A stretch of DNA of 64,000 nucleotides from Solirubrobacter phytolaccae (GCF_027587195.1 NZ_JAPDDP010000007.1:1-64000); one strand, 5' to 3'. Counted from the stretch's first letter, positions 27,127 through 37,568 are shown. Translations and numbers: made by a program. Notes: generated by a model not told the origin, from the sequence alone.

Positions 27127-27870
27127 ATGGTGAGCCAGGCCGTGTCGACCGCGGCGGCGCGGGCCGTCGACGCCCGCAAGACCTACGGGGAGGGCGACGC
27201 GGTGGTGCACGCGCTCGCCGGCGTGACCGTGAGCTTCCCCGTCGGTCGCTTCACCGCGATCATGGGACCGTCGGGGTCGGGCAAGAGCACGCTGATGCAG
27301 TGCGTCGCCGGCCTGGACCGGTTGACGTCGGGGTCGGCGTTCATCGGCGACACCGACATCAGCACGTTGTCGAAGACCGACCTGGCGCTGCTGCGACGCG
27401 ATCGGCTCGGGTTCATCTTCCAGCAGTACAACCTGATCCCGTCGCTGAACGCGCGCGAGAACGCGCTGCTGCCGCTGACCCTCGCCGGCCGCGAGCCCGA
27501 GCAGGCGTGGTTCGACGAGATCATCGCGACCGTCGGCCTGGGCGAGCGGCTCAAGAACCTGCCGAGCCAGCTCTCGGGCGGTCAGCAGCAGCGGGTGGCG
27601 GTGGCGCGGGCGTTGGTGCCGCGGCCGGACATCGTGTTCGCGGACGAGCCGACGGGCGCGCTCGACTCGCGCTCGGGGGCGGAGATCCTGACGTTCATGC
27701 GGCGCGCGGTCGACGACTCCGGCCAGACGATCGTGATGGTCACGCACGACCCGCACGCCGCGTCGTACGCCGACAACGTGTTGTTCCTCGCCGACGGGCA
27801 GATCGTGGATGAGATGCCCGAGCCGACGACGGACCGGGTGCTGGACCGGATGAAGCGCTTCGAGGTCTGA
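27127..27870 (+). CDS. MacB/LolD-type ABC exporter ATPase
   Basis: A 247-residue ATPase of the MacB/LolD/FtsE-like class: Walker A GPSGSGKST, Q-loop FIFQQYNLIPSLNARENALL, signature LSGGQQQRVAVARAL, Walker B IVFADEPTGALDS, H-loop MVTHD. The TGA is 3 bases before the GTG of the permease gene, so the pair forms one transporter. Confidence 0.94.
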   Translation: MVSQAVSTAAARAVDARKTYGEGDAVVHALAGVTVSFPVGRFTAIMGPSGSGKSTLMQCVAGLDRLTSGSAFIGDTDISTLSKTDLALLRRDRLGFIFQQYNLIPSLNARENALLPLTLAGREPEQAWFDEIIATVGLGERLKNLPSQLSGGQQQRVAVARALVPRPDIVFADEPTGALDSRSGAEILTFMRRAVDDSGQTIVMVTHDPHAASYADNVLFLADGQIVDEMPEPTTDRVLDRMKRFEV

Positions 27871-27873
27871 GCC

Positions 27874-30375
27874 GTGCGCACACTCGCCTGGCGAGGCGTC
27901 CGCAACAACCTCGGCCGCTACGTCGCGACGCTGGTCGCGATCATCACCGGCGTCGGGTTCTTCACGGCGACGACGTTCGTGTCCGACCGCGTCATCTCGA
28001 GCCTGGAAGGCGACGTCGACCAGCAGTACGGCAACGTCGACGCGGCGGTCGTGCTCGCCGACAGCACGGCCGACCTGTCCGGCGATCCGGGCAAGGACCT
28101 CAAGCTCTCCGCGCGGCAGGCCGACCGGATCACGAGCGTGCCCGGCGTGGACGGCAGCGCCGGGCTGCTCACCGCGCCGGTCGCGTTCCCGCCGCGTCGC
28201 GGTCATCCGAGCGCGAAGGCGGCGACGGGACGGCTGTGGATCGACGACGCCGAGCTCAACCCGCTCGAGCTCACCTCCGGACGCGCGCCGAAGGGCGCCG
28301 GGGAGGTCGCGGTCGATCGCGGGCTCGCCGAGAGCGTGGACCTGAAGGTCGGCTCCCGCGTGAAGGTGGCGACGCTCGCCGGGGCGTTCGACGCCACCGT
28401 GGTCGGCGTCACGAAGTTCGGCAGCGCGGACGCGCTCGACCAGGACGGCACGGTGTCGGTGCCCGCCGCGGCGGCGTTCGACTGGCTGAACTCCGGCCAG
28501 CGCGAGTACCAGGCGCTGTACCTGCGCGGCTCCGTCGACCAGGCGCAGCTCGAGCGCGAGATCAAGCCGTTGACGCCGGAGGGCTACACGGCGCAGACGG
28601 GCGAGCAGTTCCTCACCGACCAGCGCGAGTCGACGGGCGCGATCGGCCGCTACCTCAAGCAGGCGCTGCAGGCGTTCGCGCTGCTGGCGCTCTTCGTCGG
28701 CGCGTTCGTGATCTACAACACCTTCAGCGTGATCGTCGCGCAGCGGCTGCGTGAGCTCGCCGTGCTGGCGGCGATCGGCGCGACCCCGAAGCAGATCAAG
28801 CGCTCGCTGCGCCTGGAAGGCCTGATCATCGGCCTGCTCGGGTCGGCCCTGGGCGTGGTCGCCGGGCTGGTGCTGACGTTCGTGCTGATCGCCGTGCTCA
28901 AGGCGGTCGGCGTCGAGCTCCCGGGCAGCGGGATCAAGGTCGGGCTCGCCCCGGTCGTGCAGGGCATCCTGCTCGGCACCGTCATCACGTTCCTCTCGGT
29001 CAACATCCCGGCGCGGCGGGCGGCGAAGACGGAGCCGATCGAGGCGTTGCGGATCTCCGCCGTCGACGCGACCTCGTTCTCGCGGCGACGGAAGATCACG
29101 GCCGCGGTGCTGGTCGTGCTCGGCGCGGGCGGGCTCGTCGCCGGTGGCTCATGGGCGGCGATCGGGTTCGGCGCGCTGCTGCTGTTCGTCGGCGTGATCG
29201 TGGCCGGACCGTTCATCGCGCTCGGCGGCGCCCGGCTCGCTCGCCCGCTCATGAAGCCGTTCGGCCTCGAGGGCCGCCTCGCGGTCGACAACGTGGCCCG
29301 CAACCCGGGCCGCACGGCCACGACGGCCAACGCGCTGCTGATCGGCGTGTTCCTGGTGACGCTGGTCACGGCCGCCGGCACGAGCGTGAAGGACTTCGCG
29401 GTGGGCGAGCTCAAGAAGCTCCAGAGCGCGGACTTCATCATCACGAGCGAAGGCGGCTCGATCGACCCGCAGCTCCAGGCCGACTTCAAGCGCATCGACG
29501 GCGTGAAGGCCATCACGCCCTTCCGGCGCGAGACCGTGACGATCGACGGCAAGGTCGCGCGCCTCTCCAGCGGGGACATCCCGGCGATCCAGAAGGTCGC
29601 CGACCTCGAGTTCGCACGCGGCTCGGCCGCCGACCTCCAGCCGGGGACGATCGCCGTCACCGAGGCCGACGGTGGTCCGCGGCTCGGTGCCCGCGTGCGC
29701 GTCACCGACAGCACCGGCAAGTCCCAGACCCTTCGCGTCTCCGCGCTGCTCGCGCCGACGATCGACGCCCAGCAGATCGGTGCGCTGACCGCCGAGCCGA
29801 CGTTCGCGGGCCTCGTCGGCCGGACCGCGCCGACCGTCGCGTTCCTCGACGTCGACTCGGGCGCGCAGACCAAGACCAAGGACGCGATCGAGGCCCGCGC
29901 GGATCAGCGCCCGGACATCACCGCCGAGGAGGGCAACGTCACCGGGCAGCTCGTCAGCTCGATCTTCGACTTCGTCATCAACGCCGTCAACGGCCTGCTC
30001 GGCATGAGCGTGATCGTCGCGCTCATCGGCATCATCAACACGCTCTCGCTCTCGATCCTCGAACGCCGTCGGGAGCTCGGGCTGCTGCGCGTCGTGGGCA
30101 TGCTCGACGGACGCGTGCAGCGCATGGTCCGCCTCGAGTCGCTCGTCATCGCCGGGCTCGGAACGTTCGCCGGCATCGCCCTCGGCCTCTTCTCGGCGTG
30201 GGCGCTGATCTTCTCGATCGACCGCATCGCCGAGGCCGACATCGGCTTCAGCCTGCCGATCGGCCAGACGCTGCTCGTCCTCGTGCTCGGCCTCGGCCTC
30301 GGGCTGCTCGCCGCGCTCATCCCCGCGCGCCGCTCGACCCGGCTCGACGTGCTCGAGGCGATCCAGGCGACCTAG
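27874..30375 (+). CDS. FtsX-like ABC transporter permease
   Basis: An 833-residue permease starting at GTG 27874. It has an N-terminal helix (NNLGRYVATLVAIITGVGFF), a large extracellular MacB-type domain (~35-250), three helices of a first FtsX domain (residues ~265-390, with LRELAVLAAIGATPKQIKRS), two central helices, a second extracellular domain (~480-680), and a second FtsX domain with LERRRELGLLRVVGMLDGRV. Such transporters act as mechanotransmitters or export peptides, lipids or antimicrobials; the substrate is unknown. The stop overlaps the stop of the convergent gene at the palindrome CCTAGG. Confidence 0.93.
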   Translation: MRTLAWRGVRNNLGRYVATLVAIITGVGFFTATTFVSDRVISSLEGDVDQQYGNVDAAVVLADSTADLSGDPGKDLKLSARQADRITSVPGVDGSAGLLTAPVAFPPRRGHPSAKAATGRLWIDDAELNPLELTSGRAPKGAGEVAVDRGLAESVDLKVGSRVKVATLAGAFDATVVGVTKFGSADALDQDGTVSVPAAAAFDWLNSGQREYQALYLRGSVDQAQLEREIKPLTPEGYTAQTGEQFLTDQRESTGAIGRYLKQALQAFALLALFVGAFVIYNTFSVIVAQRLRELAVLAAIGATPKQIKRSLRLEGLIIGLLGSALGVVAGLVLTFVLIAVLKAVGVELPGSGIKVGLAPVVQGILLGTVITFLSVNIPARRAAKTEPIEALRISAVDATSFSRRRKITAAVLVVLGAGGLVAGGSWAAIGFGALLLFVGVIVAGPFIALGGARLARPLMKPFGLEGRLAVDNVARNPGRTATTANALLIGVFLVTLVTAAGTSVKDFAVGELKKLQSADFIITSEGGSIDPQLQADFKRIDGVKAITPFRRETVTIDGKVARLSSGDIPAIQKVADLEFARGSAADLQPGTIAVTEADGGPRLGARVRVTDSTGKSQTLRVSALLAPTIDAQQIGALTAEPTFAGLVGRTAPTVAFLDVDSGAQTKTKDAIEARADQRPDITAEEGNVTGQLVSSIFDFVINAVNGLLGMSVIVALIGIINTLSLSILERRRELGLLRVVGMLDGRVQRMVRLESLVIAGLGTFAGIALGLFSAWALIFSIDRIAEADIGFSLPIGQTLLVLVLGLGLGLLAALIPARRSTRLDVLEAIQAT

Positions 30376-31826
30376 GTTCCGCCGATCGCCCGTCGCAGCA
30401 CCCGCGTGAGCATGTCCGTGCCCTGCTCGAGGCCCTTGATCGGCACCCGCTCGTCGTTGCCGTGCATGGCCAGCAGGTCGGCGTGGTTGATCGGGTACGG
30501 GTAGATGCCGTAGACAGGGATGCCGCGCTGCCGCCACGGCGTGGCGTCCGTGCCCGCTTCGAACAGCGCCGGGGTCACGACGGTGCCGGGCCATTGCCGC
30601 CGCCCTTCCTGGCTGAGCGTGCGGTACAGGTCGGTGTCCGTGGTCGTGGGCGCCTGCCGCGCGCGCTTGTCGAAGGCGTCGAGCGTCTCGGTGACCGTGG
30701 CGTCGCCGCTGACGATCGGCGTGATCTCCACCTTCGGGTCGGCGACGACACGCCGCAGCTCCCGGATCAGCGGCCGCGGCTTCTGCCCGGGCAGCATGCG
30801 CATGTTCACCGTCGCCTCGGCGGTGCCGGGCAGGACGTTCGCGCGGATGCCGCTGTCGACGATCGTCGGCACGAAGATGTTGCGCACCAGCCCGTCGAAC
30901 AGCTCGCCCCACTGGCCGTCGCGCAACTGGTCGGCGAGCCGGCGCCGGACCGCAGGGCGCCGCGTGGTGGTGATCGCGCGCAGCCGGCGCGCGGTCGGGG
31001 CGTCGGCGGTGCGCGCCCAGGCGCGCAGATAGCGGCGCGCGGTGGGCGTGATCCGCGGCGCGGTGTCGTAGTGCTCGACCCGGTCGAGCGCGCGCACGAG
31101 CCGGCGCAGCGCGCTGTCGGCCAGCGGGCGGGACGAGTGGGTCGAGGTCCCGCGCGTGCGGAAGGTCACCGACAGCGAGTTCTTGTCGATCGTCGTGATG
31201 CCCATCAGCCGGGCCCCGCCGCTCCCGCCGGCGAAGATCCAGCCGCCCTCGTTGAGGGACTCGCTCGCGTCGATCTTCGGCCAGTGGTTCTCCGCGAGCC
31301 ACGTGGTGCCGTACGAGCCGCCCTCCTCGTCGGCCTCCGCGAGCAGGATCAGGTCGCGGGTGCGCGGTGCGCCCTCCCGCGCGAGTCGCATCGCCGCGAC
31401 CGTGAACGCGGCCAGGCCGCCCTTGAAGTCCAGCGCGCCGCGCCCGTAGAGGCGGTCGCCGCGGATCACGCCCGCGAACGGGTCCACGGTCCACAGCGGG
31501 CGCTCGACGCCGACGACGTCCTCGTGCCCGGCGAGCAGCAGCGGCTTGCGACCGTCCGGCGCGGTCGCGGGCAGGCGGGCGATCAGGTGCGCCTTGCCCA
31601 CCGTCGGGGTCGGCACGATGTCGACCTGGAACCCAAGCGGCTCGAGGCGCGTGCGCAGATACTCCGCGACGAGCGCCTCGTTGCCGGGCGGGTTGGACGT
31701 GTTGATCCGGACCAGGTCGCCGAGGATCGTCACGACCTCGCTGTTCTGGGCGCGGGCGGGAGCCGCGAAACCCGCGAGCGATATGACGACGACCGCGAGT
31801 GCTGCGAACCGGCTACGGCGATGCAT
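30372..31826 (-). CDS. Exported M20-family peptidase/deacylase
   Basis: A 484-residue M20 metallohydrolase with a cleavable signal peptide (RFAALAVVVISLAGFAAPARA). Metal-site motifs: LLLAGHEDVVGV (His, Asp), YGRGALDFKGGLAAF (bridging Asp), LLAEADEEGGSYG (catalytic and ligand Glu) and the late PYPINHADLLAMHGNDERVP. The dimerisation lid lies between about residues 205 and 350. Probably removes N-terminal residues or acyl groups outside the membrane. Unlike the 19.2 kb M20-type protein, it has no extra C-terminal domain. Confidence 0.9.
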   Translation of the reverse strand: MHRRSRFAALAVVVISLAGFAAPARAQNSEVVTILGDLVRINTSNPPGNEALVAEYLRTRLEPLGFQVDIVPTPTVGKAHLIARLPATAPDGRKPLLLAGHEDVVGVERPLWTVDPFAGVIRGDRLYGRGALDFKGGLAAFTVAAMRLAREGAPRTRDLILLAEADEEGGSYGTTWLAENHWPKIDASESLNEGGWIFAGGSGGARLMGITTIDKNSLSVTFRTRGTSTHSSRPLADSALRRLVRALDRVEHYDTAPRITPTARRYLRAWARTADAPTARRLRAITTTRRPAVRRRLADQLRDGQWGELFDGLVRNIFVPTIVDSGIRANVLPGTAEATVNMRMLPGQKPRPLIRELRRVVADPKVEITPIVSGDATVTETLDAFDKRARQAPTTTDTDLYRTLSQEGRRQWPGTVVTPALFEAGTDATPWRQRGIPVYGIYPYPINHADLLAMHGNDERVPIKGLEQGTDMLTRVLRRAIGGT

Positions 31827-31889
31827 GGCGCCTCCCTGGAGTCCCTGACCAACACGGCCATACCCGCGCGGTGCGGAGACCTACCAGGC

Positions 31890-32936
31890 TCAGGCGGCGG
31901 CGAGCGCCTGCTCGAGGTCGGCCCAGAGGTCCTCGACGTCCTCGCAGCCGACGCTCATGCGGATCAGCCCGTCCGGGATGTGCTCCTGGCCCGGGTGGAC
32001 GCTGCGGCGCTCCATCGTCGTCTCGACGCCCCCGAGACTCGTGGCGTTGTAGATGATCTTGACCGCGGCGCACGCGCGGTCGACGGTCGGCGCGTCGGCG
32101 AGCTCGAAGCTCACGACCGCCCCGAAGCCCGGATAGCGCACGCGGTGCACCGCCGGGTGCGCCTCGAGGCGGGCCACCAGCTCAACGGCGCTCGCGACCG
32201 CCGTCTTCAGCCGCACCGGCAGCGTCCGCACGCCGCGCGTGGCCAGGAACGCCTCCAGCGTGCCCGGCGTGGCGCCGTAGAGCTTGCGCGCCGTGACCAG
32301 CAGGTCGCGCTGCGCCTCGTCCTTGGCCACCGCGGCGCCCATCAGCAGGTCCGAGTGACCGCCGAGGAACTTGGTCGCGGCGTGGATGACCACGTCCGCG
32401 CCCAGCGCCAGCGGCTGTTGCAGGAGCGGCGTCGCGAACGTGTTGTCGACCACCACGCGCACGCCGTCTTTGCGCGGCGCGCCGCAGATCGCGGCCACGT
32501 CGGAGACGTCGAGCAGCGGGTTCGTCGGCGACTCGAGCCACACGAGATCGGCCTCGAGCAGCTTGGCGATCCACGTCTCCGTGTCCGGAGCGGGCACGCG
32601 CTCGACCCGCCACCCATGGTCGCGCGCGCCGGCTTCCGCGATCCCGGCGACGCCCTGGTAGCAGTCGTCGGGGATGACGAGGTGCGCGCCGGTCGGCAGC
32701 TGACCCAGCACGGCGGCGCACGCCGCCATGCCGGACGAGAACGACACGGCGTGCCCACCCTCGAGCCCGCCCAGGACCTCCTCGAAGGCCTGCCAGGTCT
32801 CGGTCGCCTCGGTCCGGCTGTACAGGCGCTCGGTGCCGAGGACGAAGTTCGATGCGGGAACGAGTGGCGTGTTCAAGGGCGCGCCGGGCACGCGCTCCGG
32901 CCGGCCGCCGACGATGGCCCAGGTCTCTGGCTTCAT
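31890..32936 (-). CDS. Cys/Met-metabolism PLP-dependent enzyme (cystathionine gamma-synthase/lyase-like)
   Basis: A 348-residue fold-type I PLP enzyme. Cofactor-binding Asp164 (VVVDNTFATP) and Schiff-base Lys189 (HAATKFLGGHSD) are in place, and SSGMAA near residues 67-72 provides phosphate contacts. ATG 32936 (MKPETWAIVGG) is preferred over a start 14 codons upstream. The specific reaction (gamma-synthase, gamma-lyase or another sulfur-amino-acid reaction) cannot be fixed from sequence. No riboswitch was seen in the short divergent gap to flgB. Confidence 0.88.
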   Translation of the reverse strand: MKPETWAIVGGRPERVPGAPLNTPLVPASNFVLGTERLYSRTEATETWQAFEEVLGGLEGGHAVSFSSGMAACAAVLGQLPTGAHLVIPDDCYQGVAGIAEAGARDHGWRVERVPAPDTETWIAKLLEADLVWLESPTNPLLDVSDVAAICGAPRKDGVRVVVDNTFATPLLQQPLALGADVVIHAATKFLGGHSDLLMGAAVAKDEAQRDLLVTARKLYGATPGTLEAFLATRGVRTLPVRLKTAVASAVELVARLEAHPAVHRVRYPGFGAVVSFELADAPTVDRACAAVKIIYNATSLGGVETTMERRSVHPGQEHIPDGLIRMSVGCEDVEDLWADLEQALAAA

Positions 32937-32992
32937 GCACACATGGTGGTGATCAGCGGACTCTAAGAAGATTCTCATTCAGGTCTCATCAC

Positions 32993-33366
32993 GTGAGCGC
33001 CGAAGGTCTGGGTGTGGAGCTCTCAGACGTGACACAGCAGGCCCTCGGCGCCGCCCTGCGCGGGGCGCAGGCGCGCCACCAGGCCCTCGCCGGCAACATC
33101 GCCAACGCCACCACTCCCGGCTACGTCCGCCAGGACGTCGACTTCCACGCGACGCTGCAGGCCGCGCTCGGCGCCGGTCGCAGCCCTCGCGACACGGTCT
33201 TCACGCCGAGCCGGGATCCCGCGGCGGGGACGGTGCGCGCCGACGGCAGCACGATCGACATCGACAACGAGTCCGCCAAGCTGGCGGCCAACGTGCTCGA
33301 GTACCAGGCGATCGTCGCCGTCAAGGAAGCGCGCGGGTCGATCGTCAAGGCGGCGCTCGGCGTGGG

Positions 33367-33370
<4 letters not shown>
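32993..33370 (+). CDS. flgB: Flagellar basal-body rod protein FlgB-like, orphan
   Basis: A 125-residue protein with the rod-protein N-terminal signature: [20 protein letters not shown], then [20 protein letters not shown]. The C-terminus is helical ([20 protein letters not shown]), as in FlgB/FlgC. It normally forms the proximal rod of the flagellar basal body. No other flagellar gene is visible within 30 kb on either side. GTG 32993 was chosen; GTG 33014 with CGAAGG upstream is an alternative. The end overlaps the convergent aldo/keto reductase gene by 4 bases. Confidence 0.85.
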
Positions 33371-34338
<968 letters not shown>

Positions 34339-34360
34339 CGTTCCCGCCTTTCAGTTCCGA

Positions 34361-34397
34361 TCGGTACAGATGTCGCACCGTACCACTTCTGTACCGA
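34361..34397. promoter_or_regulatory. Inverted repeat in the AKR/TetR divergent promoter (putative TetR operator)
   Basis: TCGGTACAGA (34361-34370) and TCTGTACCGA (34388-34397) are perfect 10-bp arms with a 17-base spacer that holds another CACCGTACC half-site. It lies between the starts of the divergent reductase and regulator genes, the normal place for a TetR operator. Confidence 0.7.
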
Positions 34398-34426
34398 GCG
34401 ATACCGAATTGGCTATGCTGGCCGTC

Positions 34427-35038
34427 ATGCCCAGCGAGACGAAGGCCCGGGCCGGCCGGCCGCGCGGATTCGACGCGGATGACGCGCTCGAACGCGCCCT
34501 GCTCGTCTTCTGGGAGCAGGGCTACGAGGCGACGAGCCTCACGGACCTGACGGAGGCCATGGGCATCACGCGCACGAGCCTGTACGCCGCCTTCGGCAAC
34601 AAGGAGGCGCTCTACAAGCAGGCGCTGCAGCGGTACGTCGAAGGGCCGGGCGGCTACGGGGAGGGCGCGCTCCAGCAGGCGACCGCGCGCGACGTGGCCG
34701 CCGCCTTCCTGCGCGGCGCGGTCCAGGCGACGACGCGGTGCGATCGTCCGTCGGGCTGCCTGATGGTGCAGGGCAGCCTGGCCGCGAGCCCGCCGGCGCA
34801 CGCCGCCCGCGACGCCGCGATCGGCCTGCGCGACGACATGCGCGGCCGGCTTCGGGACCGGTTCGAGCGGGCCCGCGAGGAGGGTGATCTGCCTTCCGGA
34901 GCGGACGCCGGCCTGCTCGCCCGCTACGTCATGACCGTGGCCCACGGGATCGCCGTCGAGGCCGCGAGCGGTGCCGGCGGCGATGAGCTGCGCAAGGTCG
35001 CTGACGCCGCGGTGCAGGGCTGGCCGCCCGCCGCATGA
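34427..35038 (+). CDS. TetR-family repressor
   Basis: A 203-residue TetR regulator. The N-terminal helix-turn-helix is [20 protein letters not shown] then [20 protein letters not shown]. The ligand-binding part contains [18 protein letters not shown], seen in the AcrR/TetR_C_16-like subgroup. ATG 34427 (MPSETK) is used; ATG 34415 would add four residues. It probably controls the divergent reductase and, through an ATGA overlap, the downstream Gfo/Idh gene. Confidence 0.92.
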   Translation: MPSETKARAGRPRGFDADDALERALLVFWEQGYEATSLTDLTEAMGITRTSLYAAFGNKEALYKQALQRYVEGPGGYGEGALQQATARDVAAAFLRGAVQATTRCDRPSGCLMVQGSLAASPPAHAARDAAIGLRDDMRGRLRDRFERAREEGDLPSGADAGLLARYVMTVAHGIAVEAASGAGGDELRKVADAAVQGWPPAA

Positions 35039-36102
35039 TCCGCGTCGGCATCGTCGGCCTCAGCGCGCGCGGAGGCTGGGCGGGCAAGTCCCACGTCCCC
35101 GCGCTGGCGGGCCTCGACGGGATCGAGCTGCGCGGCCTGGTGGGGAGCAGCGCCGAGTCGGCGCGCGCCGCGAGTGAGGCCTTCGGCGTTCCCGCGCACG
35201 CGTCTGTGGAAGCGCTCGCGAGCGAGGTCGACCTCGTCGTCGTCGCGGTGAAGGTGCCGCGGCACCGCGAGCTCGTGCTCCCCGCGCTGGCGGCGGGCAC
35301 GGCGGTGCTCAGCGAATGGCCGCTGGCCGTCGACCTCCGCGAGGCCGAGGAGCTGGAGCGCGCCGCGGCCGGGACGCGGTCGTTCGTCGGGCTTCAGGGG
35401 CGGACGTCGCCGACCTTCCGCTGGCTGGCCGACCTCGTGTCCGAAGGCTACGTGGGCGAGGTGCTGTCGACCACCGTCGTCGCGTCGACCGCCGGCTGGG
35501 GCGCGGAGACGTCCGAGCGCATGCGGTACACGCTGGATCGCGCGTCCGGAGCGACGATGCTGACCATCGCGTTCGGGCACGCGATCGATGCCGTGTCGAT
35601 GGTCGTCGGCGAGCTGGAGGACGTGACGGCGACCACGGCCACCCGGCGTCCGCGGGTCTCGCTCGTGGGCACGGACGAGCTGCTTCCCATGACCGCCGAG
35701 GACCAGATCGCCATCTCCGGCACGTTGCCGGGCGGCGCGGTCCTCTCCGCCCACTACCGCGGCGGGACGCTGGCGGGCCCCGGGTTCTCGATGGTCGTCG
35801 ACGGCACCGAAGGCACGCTCGAGGTGACCGCGCCCAGCCATCCGCACCTCGCCCGCGTGACAGTGCGCGGGGCGCCCGGCACCGAGCCGCTCGCCGAGCT
35901 CACGCTGCCCGAACGCTACGACGAGGACCCGCAGGCGGCCGGCACACCACGCCACACGCTGGCGCACGCCTACGCCGCGATCCGCGACGACCTCTCCCGC
36001 GGCACCGCGGTCGCGCCGGACTTCGCCCACGCTGTCCGGCGCCACCGGCTCCTGGACGCGATCCAGCGCTCCGCCGCCACCGGACGGCGCATCCAGCTCT
36101 AG
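35035..36102 (+). CDS. Gfo/Idh/MocA-family oxidoreductase, Gal80-like
   Basis: A 355-residue NAD(P)-binding protein: Rossmann start [20 protein letters not shown], then a C-terminal alpha/beta domain with the beta-sheet edge [20 protein letters not shown]. The usual EKP motif reads Glu94-Trp95-Pro96 (VLSEWPLA), as in Gal80-like members. Loss of the conserved lysine suggests altered or absent dehydrogenase activity. The ATG overlaps the TetR stop by 4 bases. Confidence 0.88.
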   Translation: MIRVGIVGLSARGGWAGKSHVPALAGLDGIELRGLVGSSAESARAASEAFGVPAHASVEALASEVDLVVVAVKVPRHRELVLPALAAGTAVLSEWPLAVDLREAEELERAAAGTRSFVGLQGRTSPTFRWLADLVSEGYVGEVLSTTVVASTAGWGAETSERMRYTLDRASGATMLTIAFGHAIDAVSMVVGELEDVTATTATRRPRVSLVGTDELLPMTAEDQIAISGTLPGGAVLSAHYRGGTLAGPGFSMVVDGTEGTLEVTAPSHPHLARVTVRGAPGTEPLAELTLPERYDEDPQAAGTPRHTLAHAYAAIRDDLSRGTAVAPDFAHAVRRHRLLDAIQRSAATGRRIQL

Positions 36103-36917
36103 AGGAGCCCTTCGCGCGCGGCCGCGTGGATCGTCGGCACCGTCGGCGCGAAGCCCAGCTCGCGCGCGAGCGATCCGTCCATGCGACCCGACCAGGGGTT
36201 GGCCAGCGGCTCGGTCGATCCCTCGATCGGCGTGCCCGCGAGCTGGGCCATCTCGTAGACGGTCACGGGGGCGTCGTCGGTGACGTTGACGATGCGCCCG
36301 TCCGTCGCTCCGGTGAGCGCGAGGCGGACGGCGCCGGCGACGTCGCGGTGATGCGCGACGGAGTAGGTGTGGGCGGGGTGGAGCCCGAAGCGCGTGGCCA
36401 GGGCGGGCATCGACTCCAGGTGCCCGTCGCCCTCGCCGTAGACGAACGGCAGGCGCAGGATCGCCCAGGTCAGGCCGCTGTCGCGCAGCAGCGCCTCAGC
36501 GGCCAGCTTGCTCGCCGGGTAGGCGCCGGTCTGCGTGGCCGGGTCGTCCTCGCGGCTCGGGCGCGGCGTGTCGGCGTCGTAGACGTTGCTGGTGCTGGTC
36601 ATGACGAAGCGGGCCCGCGGCGCGTGCGCCTTCACGGCTTCGATCAGGTGGCGCGTGCCGTCGCGGTTCGCGCGCCAGACGGCGTCCTCGTCGTCGGTCC
36701 GGAAGAGCGCCGCCAGGTGGACGACGGCCTCGACGCCCTCCACCGCCTCCGGCAGCGAGCCGGGGTCGGCGAGGTCGCCGCGCACGCCGGTCGTGCCCGC
36801 CGGAAGGTCCACGTCGCGGCGGACGAGTGCGCGGGCGTCGAAGCCGGCCTCGGCGAGGCGCGGCAGCAGGCGGGAGCCGACGAGGCCGGTGGCCCCGGTG
36901 AGTAGAACAGTCGTCAT
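36099..36917 (-). CDS. NAD-dependent epimerase/dehydratase (extended SDR)
   Basis: A 272-residue extended short-chain dehydrogenase: glycine motif LLTGATGLVGSRLL, VVHLAALFRTDDEDAV, Ser region VMTSTSNVYD and catalytic YPASK (here TGAYPASKLAAEALL). ATG 36917 has GGAGA just upstream. Convergent overlap of 4 bases with the Gfo gene. It faces the MarR gene across a palindrome. Confidence 0.9.
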   Translation of the reverse strand: MTTVLLTGATGLVGSRLLPRLAEAGFDARALVRRDVDLPAGTTGVRGDLADPGSLPEAVEGVEAVVHLAALFRTDDEDAVWRANRDGTRHLIEAVKAHAPRARFVMTSTSNVYDADTPRPSREDDPATQTGAYPASKLAAEALLRDSGLTWAILRLPFVYGEGDGHLESMPALATRFGLHPAHTYSVAHHRDVAGAVRLALTGATDGRIVNVTDDAPVTVYEMAQLAGTPIEGSTEPLANPWSGRMDGSLARELGFAPTVPTIHAAAREGLL

Positions 36918-36932
36918 GATCATCTCCAGTAG

Positions 36933-36957
36933 TGATCGTCAGTACAGCTGACGATCA
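36933..36957. promoter_or_regulatory. Palindrome in the epimerase/MarR divergent promoter (putative MarR operator)
   Basis: TGATCGTCAG (36933-36942) and CTGACGATCA (36948-36957) are perfect 10-bp arms around TACAG, in the 61-base gap between the divergent starts. The size and symmetry match MarR operators. Confidence 0.75.
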
Positions 36958-36978
36958 GCCTAGCAGTAGAATTGCCGC

Positions 36979-37422
36979 ATGGCCAGAGAGGACGACCTGG
37001 GGCCGCGGCTCGCCGGCCGCCTCACCTACCTGCTCAAGCGCGCGCTGGTGGACCTCGACGCCCTGCACGAGCAGCACCTCGAGTCGTCCGGCATCAGCGC
37101 CCGTGAGCTCGGGGTGCTCCTGTTCCTGGACGGCCGCGAGCCCGAGTCCCAGCAGCAGACCGCCGCGCGCATGGGAATCGACCGCACGACGATGGTCGGC
37201 CTGCTCGACTCGCTCGAGGACAAGGCGCTGGTCGCGCGCCGCCCGGACGCCGCGGACCGGCGCCGCAACGTCGTCGTGCTCACCGACACGGGCCGCGCGA
37301 CACTCGAGGCGGCCACGATCGCCAGCGACACGGCCGAGCGGGAGCTGCTCGGGGAGCTGGACGACCGCGAGGCCGCCCAGCTGCGCGAGCTGCTCAAGCG
37401 CGTCGTCAGCCGACCTTCGTGA
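36979..37422 (+). CDS. MarR-family regulator
   Basis: A 147-residue winged-helix regulator of normal MarR length: SGISARELGVLLFLDGREPE, recognition segment QQTAARMGIDRTTMVGLLDS, wing KALVARRPDAADRRRNVVVL. Divergent from the epimerase gene with a palindromic operator between them. Its last 17 bases overlap a 44-codon frame on the other strand. Confidence 0.93.
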   Translation: MAREDDLGPRLAGRLTYLLKRALVDLDALHEQHLESSGISARELGVLLFLDGREPESQQQTAARMGIDRTTMVGLLDSLEDKALVARRPDAADRRRNVVVLTDTGRATLEAATIASDTAERELLGELDDREAAQLRELLKRVVSRPS

Positions 37423-37540
37423 GCGTCGGGTACGTGTAGGTGCCGTAGAGCGCTGCGGGCGTCGGTTCGCTGCTGGCCGTTCGGTAGTTCAGATCGACGC
37501 CATACGGTAGTGCAGACGCGTGACTAGCGGTAGCGTTCAT
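37406..37540 (-). CDS. Candidate 44-residue peptide
   Basis: A short frame starting at ATG 37540 with GAAAGG upstream and ending TGA at 37406-37408. The peptide has a Ala/Thr/Ser-rich start (MNATASHASALPYGVDLN) and a Tyr/Thr/Pro-rich end (PAALYGTYTYPTLTKVG). No cysteines, no signal peptide. It overlaps the MarR end by 17 bases in convergent orientation. It resembles a small secreted or precursor peptide only in composition; no modifying enzymes lie nearby. Confidence 0.4.
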   Translation of the reverse strand: MNATASHASALPYGVDLNYRTASSEPTPAALYGTYTYPTLTKVG

Positions 37541-37568
37541 GGCTGCCTTTCGGTAATGTGCATGGCGC

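Noticed and set aside
32937-32992. SAM or other riboswitch upstream of the Cys/Met PLP enzyme
   Set aside because: The divergent gap is only 56 bases and shows no riboswitch-like stems.
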